A DNA stretch of 64,000 nucleotides from NCBI GenBank assembly GCA_937925095.1, contig CALEXX010000045.1, positions 32,998 through 96,997 of the forward strand, given 5' to 3'. Within the stretch, counting starts at the first letter, position 1; each line of letters opens with the position of its first letter. Both the position numbers and the translations under genes were made by a program. Of the stretch, positions 24,950-33,336 are shown in pieces. Below the pieces are notes generated by a model. That model was not told where the DNA came from and did not search any database. It saw only the letters and a list, made by a program, of their open reading frames with translations. Source of the stretch: an uncultured Leptotrichia sp. (lineage in GTDB: Bacteria; Fusobacteriota; Fusobacteriia; Fusobacteriales; Leptotrichiaceae).

Positions 24950-25732
24950 CTATTCAATCGTTATCTTTTTAGGAATTATTCTTTTTCTCTCTTGTACAGT
25001 TCTTTCCTCTCCAAGATTTCCCAATATTCTTAGGAGATTTTCATAAAGTTCTTCATTAGTATAATCTTCACTTATATTACCTAATTTTCTGTTTATATAT
25101 GCTGTTATTACCTCCCTTTCAACAATTTCTCCCTGCAAACAGCTATTATAAAAATTAATATCAAATATATCAAGATTTTCCTTTTTAGAAGCTTCCATAC
25201 CCCATAATTTTAATATTTCCGGATGTAAGGTTCCCTTCTCATTTTTGGAGGAATATTTTACATTTATTATTTCAAGCAAATTGAAATCTCTTCTCAAATC
25301 CTTAAAATCTTTATAATCATTTCTCAATTCTGCACCTGTTCTAGTTATAAACCTCGTTATTTCTATTTCACTATCCAGAATTCTTTCATCTTCTGCAAGG
25401 ATAAATTCTCCCCTTCTTATATAATATTTTTTATCTTTTATATCTGAAATAAGCCTTAATTTCAATATATATTTATTTTCAACCTCCGGCATTGGAAAAA
25501 TATAATCTTCTCTCATTCTATAAATATTTTTCCCGTATTTTACTATTCCTCCAGTTATTTTTACTTCTCTCTTTTCTGTATCACTTACTATTTCAAATCC
25601 CTTAATTATTCCATTTCTTCTATCCAAATACATAAGATTCAGCATTTCTTCAGGATTATCCCTAAGCAAGTCCAGCTCTTTTTTATCTATCAGTTCTCCC
25701 CTTTTAAATATGGGGTATTTATTTTCAAACAT
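24950..25732 (-). CDS. Unknown protein, possible fibre or baseplate component
   Basis: A 260-residue protein I cannot assign to a family. It is soluble, charged and without signal or membrane span. Residues 30-95 read like the beta-rich start of phage tail-fibre or baseplate proteins: NGIIKGFEIVSDTEKREVKI, then TGGIVKYGKNIYRM, where a strand ending in an X-G-K/R turn is common. The C-terminal third is helical. It is encoded third in the 12-gene operon, just after the tube-like gene and after a hairpin. It may be an attachment or tip part of the assembly; this is an inference from position and local pattern. Confidence 0.5.
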   Translation of the reverse strand: MFENKYPIFKRGELIDKKELDLLRDNPEEMLNLMYLDRRNGIIKGFEIVSDTEKREVKITGGIVKYGKNIYRMREDYIFPMPEVENKYILKLRLISDIKDKKYYIRRGEFILAEDERILDSEIEITRFITRTGAELRNDYKDFKDLRRDFNLLEIINVKYSSKNEKGTLHPEILKLWGMEASKKENLDIFDINFYNSCLQGEIVEREVITAYINRKLGNISEDYTNEELYENLLRILGNLGEERTVQERKRIIPKKITIE

Positions 25733-25769
25733 TATCTTAACCCCAGTCTATCTTGTATTATTATTTAAA

Positions 25770-25808
25770 GAGACTGTCTTTGAAAATATACCTTCTCAAA
25801 GACATCTC
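25770..25808 (-). promoter_or_regulatory. Intercistronic hairpin after the tube-like gene
   Basis: In the 87-base gap, GTCTTTGA at 25776-25783 pairs perfectly with TCAAAGAC at 25796-25803, with outer GAGA/TCTC pairing on both sides and a 12-base loop. On the minus strand it is followed by only three T residues, so it is at most a weak terminator; it could instead protect the upstream mRNA. Either would raise the sheath and tube proteins over the downstream regulators. Confidence 0.55.
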
Positions 25809-25819
25809 CTTTCATCCGT

Positions 25820-26257
25820 CTATGCCTCCTGTGAAGCATAACCCCCTTCAATTGCTACTTCTTTTACCTTTTCTTTTTTCTGCTTGATTTTCAACATAAA
25901 TGTCCCTGTACCTGCCTGATTTCCATATTCTTCAATATAGTCCACCACAAATACATTTGTCATGTCAATTTTTCTTACCATCTGACCTGCAGAAATTATT
26001 TCCAGCGAAGCCTGTCTGTAAGCATCACTCGATTCTGACGGTACTAGCGACCATCTGGCAACCTTTCTTGTGTCATCTTCAGTGTCTCCACCTGCCGCCG
26101 CTAAAATTTTCCCTTTAATTTCAAGTATTACGCTTAGGTCTGTTGCTCTAGCATTACTGTCATCGGGAGTTTCTGATATATACCTGACATCAAGAATACT
26201 CTCCTTATCCAGTAAAATTTCTTCAGTTTGTCCTTTCACATTAAGTCTGAATCCCAT
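25820..26257 (-). CDS. Hcp/tail-tube-like protein
   Basis: A 145-residue protein beginning MGFRLNVKGQTEEILL. It is rich in beta strands, with ATDLSVILEIKGKI, ARWSLVPSESSDAYRQASLE, NVFVVDYIEEYGNQAG and TFMLKIKQKKEKV in an order like that of Hcp or phage tail-tube subunits. Length (145) also fits that fold. Similar sequences in clostridia have been called membrane-associated protease, but I see no protease motif, signal or membrane span here. The upstream neighbour is the sheath-like gene, 39 bases away. The tube assignment is by fold-like pattern and context and needs structure prediction. Confidence 0.6.
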   Translation of the reverse strand: MGFRLNVKGQTEEILLDKESILDVRYISETPDDSNARATDLSVILEIKGKILAAAGGDTEDDTRKVARWSLVPSESSDAYRQASLEIISAGQMVRKIDMTNVFVVDYIEEYGNQAGTGTFMLKIKQKKEKVKEVAIEGGYASQEA

Positions 26258-26296
26258 TAACTACCTCCTTAAATATTTATTTAAATTTGTTGCAAC

Positions 26297-28459
26297 CTAT
26301 TTATTTATTTCCACCTGAAGATTTTTAACATTTCCTGCAAATGTTATATTCAGCTGGCATATACCATTTTCCTCATCTATAATATGTGACATATCGTCAC
26401 CCTTCTGCATAATTCCGTTAATAAACTTCTCATCTTTTACCCATATGGATTTCTGGCTTTCAGGATGTGTACTGAAAAAGAAATCCAGCTTGTCTTCTTT
26501 AAAATCTGTTGTTATAAATCTCAATGTTCTCTCGATAAAAGTTGTCGTTAAAGTCTTATATAGCGGTTCATATATTCCATCACTATTTTTTGACAATGTT
26601 CTAGCCTTATACACAATGATATTTCTTATTTTCTCTTTTTTTACATGTGCTGTATCTGAAGAAAATATAAATCCATATCCAAACTGGTTTATTTTGTCTT
26701 TAATAGTATTTGTAAAACCTGATATTTCCTTTGCCATAGTTGTTCTGGCCTTATATGAGTTATCCTCAGATTCTATATCAAACCTTACACCGGGATATAT
26801 TTGTGAAACTGAAGTAAATCTTTCCCTCAGATAATTAGGGCATTGATATGCCCCTGTAATTCCAGCCGCCACATATGCTCCATCTATATATATCCCTTCA
26901 ATCCAGAATTTCATAAGATCTTCCTTTTCAGAAGACAGTTTCACTCCATTTTCTTCCTCGTACTTCATTTTATAATCCAGCAGTACTCCTGACTTATCCT
27001 TTGGTATTATTGTAAAATTTGGAATTACAGGTATTACATATTCTGAATAGCTCTGATTTTCCAGAATTGCAGTTTTTTCCATGTATTTATCAGGACCTTC
27101 CACTGCAAGACTGTTAAATGTTGTCTCATCATTTCTTTCAAAATTGAAAAATATCTGTACCTTATATTCCCCTAAAACTGTCATCAGGTTTGTTAAAGTT
27201 TCCATTGTATTTTTTTCAGGTTTTTCTTCATTCTGTTTTCCCTTAAATCTTTCCCTTATTTTCTTTTCCTTTTTATTTATATCCAGATCTACATTTGGAT
27301 ATATACCGAACCATATAGTATTTTCAAAGTCATTTTTCGCATTGACAGTATTAAAAAACGCTTTCAATCTCTCCTTATTTCCTGTTTTAACAAGCATTTC
27401 CGATTTAATATTAGTTATAAGCAATTTTGGTTTCATTAAGGAAAGTTTTGTATTATATTGCTCGAAAAACATTTTTACACCTAAAAGCTTTTCAATTAAG
27501 GGTTTTGCAATTTTAATAAAATTTTCCTGTGCATCCTTGTAGAAACTCAAATAATTGTTATAATTTTTGACTTCCTGTTCAGGTTCAATATTTACAATAC
27601 TTTCAGCCAAAGGTACAAACGTTCTTACAACCAGATCTTTTATATATTCATTCGGTTCTTCAGTAACACTTTCATAATCTTCCTTAAATGTTGCAACTAA
27701 AGCGTTTGTATTTTTATCCTCTGTAATTGCAAGTGCATTTGATTCTTCCTTCTTATATTCGATTACTTCCAGTTCTCCTTTATTTCCAACCTTTAACATT
27801 CCAAGTTTTATCTGATCTGATTTAAATGTATTTTCATCGTGGCCTAAAAGAAGTCTGGTTTTAATATCTTCAATAGCTAAAGGTAACATACCAAGTACAT
27901 TGCTGTAATTATGTGATGCTTCCTCAAATTTTTCATTAAGCCTGTCACCAAGCTCAAATTTCTGTGGATTTTCTTCATCAAGTTCCTCATATTTGTTATA
28001 AATATATGCAATTTCTTTTCTAGTCTGCTTTATATCCTCAATTACCTTTTTCGGTGAAAGTAATTCCAGAATATTTTCAAATTTAAAATCCACATTCTTA
28101 TTTCCCTGTGATTTTCTTGCTTCTATAAGCGTATTTAACATTTTAAAAAACGTATTTCCATTGTCTATTTTTATCTCATTTATTAGTTCATCCGGTATTC
28201 CTTCCGGCCTTTTTAAAAGATATTTTATACTTTGTGTAGCTGAATTGTAATAACTGTAAACTTTTGGTTCAAATTTTTTAAGAAAATCATCAAAATCTGA
28301 TACTAAAAGATATTTATTAATTTCTATTATCTTTTCATCAGAAAGGGAATCCATATCCTTTACTTCATCAATCAATGTCAGTAAATCCGGTTTTTCAGGA
28401 TTTATTTCCTCAAATAGAATTGTTCTATTTGTCTGTGTAATAATATTTTTATTATTCAT
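26297..28459 (-). CDS. Contractile-sheath-like protein (TssC/tail-sheath type), tentative
   Basis: A protein of about 720 residues, the first gene of the 12-gene operon. The N-terminal half is helical and charged. The last 200 residues resemble the end of TssC/tail-sheath proteins: FWIEGIYIDGAYVAAGITGA, then TTTFIERTLRFIT (the helix before the interlocking strands), and a final GICQLNITFAGNVKNLQVEI strand pair. At 720 residues it is longer than a usual TssC (about 500), so it may carry extra domains. The start is ATG at 28459; TTG at 28465 is also open. A strong GGGGGAGG site lies 44 bases upstream and does not fit either start. The call is tentative. Confidence 0.5.
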   Translation of the reverse strand: MNNKNIITQTNRTILFEEINPEKPDLLTLIDEVKDMDSLSDEKIIEINKYLLVSDFDDFLKKFEPKVYSYYNSATQSIKYLLKRPEGIPDELINEIKIDNGNTFFKMLNTLIEARKSQGNKNVDFKFENILELLSPKKVIEDIKQTRKEIAYIYNKYEELDEENPQKFELGDRLNEKFEEASHNYSNVLGMLPLAIEDIKTRLLLGHDENTFKSDQIKLGMLKVGNKGELEVIEYKKEESNALAITEDKNTNALVATFKEDYESVTEEPNEYIKDLVVRTFVPLAESIVNIEPEQEVKNYNNYLSFYKDAQENFIKIAKPLIEKLLGVKMFFEQYNTKLSLMKPKLLITNIKSEMLVKTGNKERLKAFFNTVNAKNDFENTIWFGIYPNVDLDINKKEKKIRERFKGKQNEEKPEKNTMETLTNLMTVLGEYKVQIFFNFERNDETTFNSLAVEGPDKYMEKTAILENQSYSEYVIPVIPNFTIIPKDKSGVLLDYKMKYEEENGVKLSSEKEDLMKFWIEGIYIDGAYVAAGITGAYQCPNYLRERFTSVSQIYPGVRFDIESEDNSYKARTTMAKEISGFTNTIKDKINQFGYGFIFSSDTAHVKKEKIRNIIVYKARTLSKNSDGIYEPLYKTLTTTFIERTLRFITTDFKEDKLDFFFSTHPESQKSIWVKDEKFINGIMQKGDDMSHIIDEENGICQLNITFAGNVKNLQVEINK

Positions 28460-28562
28460 ACTCAAATAAAGTATTAAAATATTGTAAATATTTTATACTT
28501 TTCCTCCCCCTTTATTTTATAAATAGTTAAAATTTTAAATTAACTAATTATTAATTAAAAAT

Positions 28563-28591
28563 ATAATACACTTATTTTTAAATTTTGTCAA
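28563..28591 (-). promoter_or_regulatory. Promoter of the 12-gene phospho-regulated operon
   Basis: On the minus strand a perfect TTGACA (28586-28591) is followed after 17 bases by TATTAT (28563-28568). It lies about 100 bases before the first gene and gives a leader of about 97 bases that contains AAAGGGGGAGG at 28503-28513. No other gene lies between, so this should drive the whole cluster down to 14008. Confidence 0.75.
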
Positions 28592-28659
28592 GTGAAATAT
28601 TATAATTTTTTAATCTATTTTATAAAATTCTTCTAAATACCCATATTTTAGCTTTTTCT

Positions 28660-28689
28660 AAAATAAAAAACTATCTCGAAAGAGATAGT
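28660..28689 (-). terminator. Rho-independent terminator of the ABC importer operon
   Basis: ACTATCTC and GAGATAGT at 28670-28689 form an 8-base-pair stem with a four-base loop, followed on the minus strand by TTTTTTATTTT. It lies about 60 bases after the stop of the ATPase gene and separates the importer from the 12-gene operon. A further partly matching GAGATAGT at 28721-28728 gives an alternative pairing. Confidence 0.85.
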
Positions 28690-28746
28690 GACTAAAATAA
28701 ATCATAGCTATTTTCTCATTGAGATAGTTATATAGTTGTCTTTTTA

Positions 28747-29532
28747 TTAAAATACATCTTTATCTGATAACATTGCATCCTTTGTTTTAAACATTTCAAG
28801 CAGTTTTTCTACTGTCAGGTGTTTTTTCTCTTCTCCTCTTATATCAAATATTATTTCACCTGCATGTAACATTATCAGTCTGTTTCCATAATTTATTGCA
28901 TCCTGCATATTATGTGTAATCATCAAACTTGTAATATTATTTTTTTCTATAATTTCCTTCGTCTTATTTAAAATTATAGCTGAAGTCTGAGGATCAAGTG
29001 CCGCAGTATGTTCATCCAGTAACAGTATATCCGGCTGATTTAATGTTGCCATTATTAGTGAAAGACATTGTCTCTGTCCTCCTGATAATAATGCAACCTG
29101 TGTAAATAATTGGTTTTCCAGTCCAAGTCCTATACTTTCCAGCTGCTGTTTATAGAAATTTAAATTCTTAACATCAAGACCAAAAGTAAAATTAAATTTT
29201 TTCCCTTTGTTTTTAGCCATTGAAAGATTTTCAAGAACAGTCATTGAAGGAGCTGTCCCTTGAGACGGATTCTGATAAACCTGTGAAATCCACTTAGCTC
29301 TCTTATGTCTTTCAACATTAGTAAGATTAATATCATTCAACATTACAGTTCCCTTGTCAGGCATTATCTGACCATTTAGAAGATTCAGTAAAGTTGATTT
29401 TCCTGCTCCGTTACTTCCTATTATTGTTATAAAATCTCCATCATTTATTTCAAAATTCAGATTTTTAAATACTTCTTTTTCAGTACCTAATTCAGAGAAG
29501 AATGTCTTATATAAATTTTCTATTTTTATCAT
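28747..29532 (-). CDS. ABC importer ATP-binding protein (TrpXYZ type)
   Basis: A 261-residue ABC ATPase: Walker A GSNGAGKSTLL (about residue 38), signature LSGGQRQCLSL, Walker B ILLLDEHTAAL (note H where P is usual) and the switch His in MITHNMQD. It is the last gene of a four-gene importer operon and starts directly at the permease stop. The related systems TrpXYZ/TyrXYZ import aromatic amino acids; the substrate here is inferred only from family. Confidence 0.9.
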   Translation of the reverse strand: MIKIENLYKTFFSELGTEKEVFKNLNFEINDGDFITIIGSNGAGKSTLLNLLNGQIMPDKGTVMLNDINLTNVERHKRAKWISQVYQNPSQGTAPSMTVLENLSMAKNKGKKFNFTFGLDVKNLNFYKQQLESIGLGLENQLFTQVALLSGGQRQCLSLIMATLNQPDILLLDEHTAALDPQTSAIILNKTKEIIEKNNITSLMITHNMQDAINYGNRLIMLHAGEIIFDIRGEEKKHLTVEKLLEMFKTKDAMLSDKDVF

Positions 29533-30675
29533 CTATGCTTCTCCTTTTTCCATTGATTTTGCTTTATTTTTACCTTTTTTTATTTTCTTTCTATATTCAT
29601 TCCATAAAATTATTCCAAGAATTACCGAAGTTATTACTTTAGTATCTGTTGGTTTTACTTCAAGTATTTTAGTTATATTTTCATTGATATTCAGGTTTCT
29701 GTACAGATTCTGTGTCCAGTTGTTTGACATCAATGCCATATTTACTATACAATAATATAATAATGAACCTACTATTATTATTGAAATTTCATTTACCATT
29801 CTTGATTTTTTAAGTACACCTAGCCCAAGTATTATTGCGGCAAGTCCAACTACGATTGTTCCAACCCCAGACTGTAAATCCGCCACTTTTAAATCCTGAG
29901 CAAACAATGCTCCTGATAATGCCACCAGTCCGTTAGAAATCATTAGACCAAAAATTTTAAGTCTTTTTTCATTTACTCCAAGACTTACAACAAGCTGTTC
30001 ATTGTTTCCTAAAGCTCTTAATGCAAATCCAAATTTTGAAGTAAGTATATAATCAATTATCATTTTAATTATAAATACTATTAATGCAGTCAGCATAAGT
30101 TTAATATCCTGTGTTGAAACTACATAAATTTCTAAAAGTATAAATATAATTACGTAGACAATCATTGTTCTTATTACATATTTATTTTCTTTTATTTTGT
30201 AGTCATAAAATCCTTTTAAAATAAGCAATAACACAAAAACTACTGTAAATATAATAAAGTATTTTTCATATGTTATCATTTCATATAAACTTCTGTCTCC
30301 AGGAATAATCGCATTTGAAGAACTGTTAATTCTAAAGTTTATACTGTGAAGCCCTGTTCCTACAAGTATTCCCGCCAATAGACCTTCAATATCAAAATAT
30401 ACGTGCAACGCTCCTGTTATATACCCAGCCAGCATTCCTCCAATAGTTGCAAGTATTAATCCTATTATTGGATTAGTCATACCGAAAAACCCATTTTGAG
30501 ACAGTGAAAAGGCTGCAAATATAAATCCTCCTAATGGAAACGTTCCATCCACCGACAAGTCCGGAAAATCCAGAATCTTATAAGTTATATAAACCCCCAT
30601 TACCATTATTGAATATATTAACCCCGTTTTCATTGCTGTCGGGAGACTTTGTATAAATATTAATAATTCATTCAT
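29533..30675 (-). CDS. ABC importer permease (BPD_transp_2 family)
   Basis: A 380-residue integral membrane protein with about 9-10 spans. The opening ALKTGLIYSIMVMGVYITYKI type sequence (here TAMKTGLIYSIMVMGVYITY) and FPDLSVDGTFPLGGFIFAA are typical of the branched-chain/TrpY permease family. LRALGNNEQLVVSLGVNEKR forms the coupling helix region. An insertion of about 60 residues with two extra hydrophobic segments (about 150-200) makes it longer than most family members. Encoded between the two lipoproteins and the ATPase. Confidence 0.9.
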   Translation of the reverse strand: MNELLIFIQSLPTAMKTGLIYSIMVMGVYITYKILDFPDLSVDGTFPLGGFIFAAFSLSQNGFFGMTNPIIGLILATIGGMLAGYITGALHVYFDIEGLLAGILVGTGLHSINFRINSSSNAIIPGDRSLYEMITYEKYFIIFTVVFVLLLILKGFYDYKIKENKYVIRTMIVYVIIFILLEIYVVSTQDIKLMLTALIVFIIKMIIDYILTSKFGFALRALGNNEQLVVSLGVNEKRLKIFGLMISNGLVALSGALFAQDLKVADLQSGVGTIVVGLAAIILGLGVLKKSRMVNEISIIIVGSLLYYCIVNMALMSNNWTQNLYRNLNINENITKILEVKPTDTKVITSVILGIILWNEYRKKIKKGKNKAKSMEKGEA

Positions 30676-30716
30676 TTACTTTTTCCTATCCTTCTTTCTT
30701 TAATTTACTTTCCTTT

Positions 30717-31688
30717 TTATTTATATATTTTGGCATTTGTTAAATCCAGTTTTTTCAAATCCAGTCCTAATTCTGCCGCAGTAGTTTCATTTACATATAA
30801 AGTCATTTTTTTAGATAATTCATATGGTATCTGATCTACCGGTTTCCCTTTTAAAATTTCAATTGCCATTTCTCCAGTTCTTTTTCCAAGTTCAAAATAA
30901 TCAAGTCCCATTGTGAATAATGCTCCTGCTTCCACAGAAGAATTTTCACTTGAAACAACTGGTTTCTTAGCAGTTTTTGCTTCTGAAGTAATTAATTTTA
31001 TTCCGGAAACTACCAAATTGTCAGTTGGAAGGTATAGTGCATCACTTTCAACTAATGCATTTTTAGTAGCTTGAGGTAATTCTGATAATGAACTTACTCC
31101 TTGCAGCATAACTATTAGATTTTTTTCTTTTGCCTTTGCTTCTATTTCTTTTACCTGAACAACTGAATTCTGTTCAGAAGGATTATATAATACAGCTATT
31201 TTCTTTACTTCCGGCTTTAATTTTAAAAGTAAGTCAAGCTGTTCACCAACATTATCAAGTCTGTCACTTGTACCTGTTACATTTTTATTAAGCAGTTTTG
31301 CACTTTCAGGATCAGTAACTGCTGAAAATAATACAGGAATATCTGTTATTGTATTTACTAATGCCTGAGCTGAAGGTGTTCCAATTCCCAGAACTAAATC
31401 CTTTTTATCAGTTTTATATCCATTGGCTATTAAAGTTGCATTCGATATAGTACCTTCTGCATTTTTTTCATCAAAGACAGCTTTTATTCCAGCTTCTTCA
31501 AATGCTTTTTTGAAACCTTCCTTAACTAAATCCAATGAAGGATGAGTAGCTATCTGGGTAATCCCAATTTTATAAGTTTCATTTGCTCCACTATCTTTAT
31601 TTCCAGTATTCTTATTTGAAACTTCACCTGGTTTTCCACAAGATAACAGCATAAGAGTACCTAACATTAATAACATTAATTTTTTCAT
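30717..31688 (-). CDS. ABC importer substrate-binding lipoprotein, copy 2
   Basis: A 323-residue lipoprotein: signal MKKLMLLMLGTLMLLSCGKP with a clear LSC lipobox. The body is the PF04392-type substrate-binding fold (YKIGITQIATHPSLDLVKEG, VLFSAVTDPESAKLL, YLPTDNLVVSGI, GLDYFELGKRTGEMAIEIL). It is a close paralogue of the gene at 31737-32702, evidently a tandem duplication. The two may differ in ligand. Related proteins bind tryptophan or tyrosine. Confidence 0.9.
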   Translation of the reverse strand: MKKLMLLMLGTLMLLSCGKPGEVSNKNTGNKDSGANETYKIGITQIATHPSLDLVKEGFKKAFEEAGIKAVFDEKNAEGTISNATLIANGYKTDKKDLVLGIGTPSAQALVNTITDIPVLFSAVTDPESAKLLNKNVTGTSDRLDNVGEQLDLLLKLKPEVKKIAVLYNPSEQNSVVQVKEIEAKAKEKNLIVMLQGVSSLSELPQATKNALVESDALYLPTDNLVVSGIKLITSEAKTAKKPVVSSENSSVEAGALFTMGLDYFELGKRTGEMAIEILKGKPVDQIPYELSKKMTLYVNETTAAELGLDLKKLDLTNAKIYK

Positions 31689-31736
31689 TATTTTTCTCCC
31701 AACTAAAATTTTAAATTTTATTTACACATTCTATAT

Positions 31737-32702
31737 TTAATCTATTGTTTTCGCTTTTGATTTAATATCTTCCGGCAAACTTATTCCAATTGCTGCCAAT
31801 GTTTTATTATTAATTACTATATCATTTAAATCCATCTTTTTAAAAGTTATTTCAGAAGGACTTTTACCATTTTTCAATATATCAACAGCTATTTTCCCTG
31901 CTTCTTTACCCATTTCATAGTAATCTATTCCCTGTGTTATCAAGGCTCCACCTTTTACATGGGCTGATTCAGCTCCAAATGCTATTTTTTTTGCTTTTAT
32001 TGCTTTTTCAGTAATAAGATTTACAACAGATGCTACTAAATTATCTGTTGGAAGATACAATGCATCTGATTCTTTTACTAAAGTTTCTGAAGCCTGTGGA
32101 ATTTCACTCACCTGTGTAACACTTTTTTCCACAATTGTTATTCCCAGTTCTGATGCGGCTTTTTTCAAATCATCAACTTGAACCTTTGAATTTTGTTCTG
32201 AAGAGTTATAAATGACCCCTATTTTTTTTATTTTACTGTCAAGTTTCAGTAAAAGTTCCAACTGCTGCTTAACATTTACCCTGTCACTTATTCCCGTTAC
32301 ATTTTTCTTAAGAATTCCAGCTGCTTCCGGATCAGTAATAGCTGAAAATACTACTGGAATTTTATCTGTTGATTGTGCTGCCGCCTGTGCAGTACTTGTT
32401 GCTATAGCATAAACCATGTCAACCTTTTCTGTAACAAAATTATTCGCAATCATATTTGCTGTTGCGATTTCACCATTAGCATTTTTCTCATCAAAAACTA
32501 CTTTTAATCCTGCTTCTTTAAAGGCATCTTTAAAACCTTCCCTTGCACTGTCCAATGCAGGATGGGCAACTATCTGAGTAATCCCTATCTTGAAACTGTC
32601 CTTGGATTTTCCTCCTCCTGCTTCACTACTGTTCTTTCCTTCATTCCCACAACTTAAAACAAGCATTATAGCAATGCTTACTAATAAAAATATTTTTTTC
32701 AT
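31737..32702 (-). CDS. ABC importer substrate-binding lipoprotein, copy 1
   Basis: A 321-residue lipoprotein with signal MKKIFLLVSIAIMLVLSCGN and an LSC lipobox, first gene of the importer operon. It has the same fold and landmarks as copy 2 (FKIGITQIVAHPALDSAREG, PVVFSAITDPEAAGIL, YLPTDNLVASVV, GIDYYEMGKEAGKIAVDIL). The start follows GTAGGAGGAG. A promoter lies about 45 bases upstream; the leader is too short for a T-box or other riboswitch. Confidence 0.9.
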   Translation of the reverse strand: MKKIFLLVSIAIMLVLSCGNEGKNSSEAGGGKSKDSFKIGITQIVAHPALDSAREGFKDAFKEAGLKVVFDEKNANGEIATANMIANNFVTEKVDMVYAIATSTAQAAAQSTDKIPVVFSAITDPEAAGILKKNVTGISDRVNVKQQLELLLKLDSKIKKIGVIYNSSEQNSKVQVDDLKKAASELGITIVEKSVTQVSEIPQASETLVKESDALYLPTDNLVASVVNLITEKAIKAKKIAFGAESAHVKGGALITQGIDYYEMGKEAGKIAVDILKNGKSPSEITFKKMDLNDIVINNKTLAAIGISLPEDIKSKAKTID

Positions 32703-32743
32703 TCCTACTCCTCCTACTATCCTACTATTTTTTTAACAGTATA

Positions 32744-32772
32744 ATAATAACATTTTTTTCTACTTAAAGCAA
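32744..32772 (-). promoter_or_regulatory. Promoter of the ABC importer operon
   Basis: TTGCTT (32767-32772) and TATTAT (32744-32749) on the minus strand with a 17-base spacer. The AT-rich stretch upstream is free of genes as far as the HU terminator. Confidence 0.6.
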
Positions 32773-32830
32773 TATATATATTATTCATATATTAAATAAT
32801 TACTATTCAATTTTTTAATCCATGATATAA

Positions 32831-32864
32831 AAAAACTGTTTCCATTTTTTTAGAAACAGTTTTT
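32831..32864 (-). terminator. Terminator of the HU gene
   Basis: AAAAACTGTTTC and GAAACAGTTTTT form a perfect 12-base-pair stem with a 10-base loop, 30 bases after the HU stop. The T-run is part of the stem end. Confidence 0.85.
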
Positions 32865-32893
32865 CTATTTTAGTATTAAATCTTAAATTATTT

Positions 32894-33181
32894 CTATTTT
32901 GCTTTTGATGCAGCTACTTTATCAGCTAATTTTTTTCCAACTTTAAACTTAACTACTTTTTTAGCAGCTATTTTAATTTCTTTTCCAGTTTGAGGATTTC
33001 TTCCTTTTCTTGCAGCTCTTTTTTGAACTCCAAAAGTTCCCCATCCAACAAATTGAACACTATTTCCTTTAGCTAATGATTTTTCAACAGTTCCCAAAAA
33101 TTCATTTACTAATTCTTCTGCTCTTTTTTTAGTTTCTCCTGTAGCTTTTGCATAAGCTTCTACAAATTCTTTTTTTGACAT
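32894..33181 (-). CDS. hup: HU-type DNA-binding protein
   Basis: A 95-residue HU protein: MSKKEFVEAYAKATGETKKR at the start, the conserved VQFVGWGTFGVQKRAARKGR and NPQTGKEIKIAAKKVVKFK of the DNA-binding arms. HU bends and compacts DNA as a dimer. The gene is single, with its own promoter and terminator, as expected for a highly expressed nucleoid protein. Confidence 0.97.
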   Translation of the reverse strand: MSKKEFVEAYAKATGETKKRAEELVNEFLGTVEKSLAKGNSVQFVGWGTFGVQKRAARKGRNPQTGKEIKIAAKKVVKFKVGKKLADKVAASKAK

Positions 33182-33245
33182 ACTACTGTCCTCCTGTTAT
33201 TAATTGTACTTAAAACTGATAATATAGCCTTAAGCTATATAGTAT

Positions 33246-33273
33246 ATTGTAATATATTTTTTCAATTTGTCAA
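33246..33273 (-). promoter_or_regulatory. Promoter of the HU gene
   Basis: TTGACA (33268-33273) and TACAAT (33246-33251) on the minus strand with a 16-base spacer. The leader holds a small dyad, TATAGC and GCTATA around 33225-33241, whose role is unknown. Confidence 0.65.
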
Positions 33274-33336
33274 GTAAAAATATTACTTTTTCTCTGTAAT
33301 TAATCATAAATTAATTTTTATATTTATGAAAGTTGT

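Noticed and set aside
14008..28465. A standard T6SS or prophage tail locus
   Set aside because: No VgrG, baseplate, TssJLM, ClpV, terminase, capsid or integrase gene was seen; only tube- and sheath-like proteins with control proteins.
31737..32772. Possible T-box or tryptophan riboswitch before the importer operon
   Set aside because: Only about 45 bases lie between the -10 box and the start codon, too short, and no conserved T-box sequence is present.
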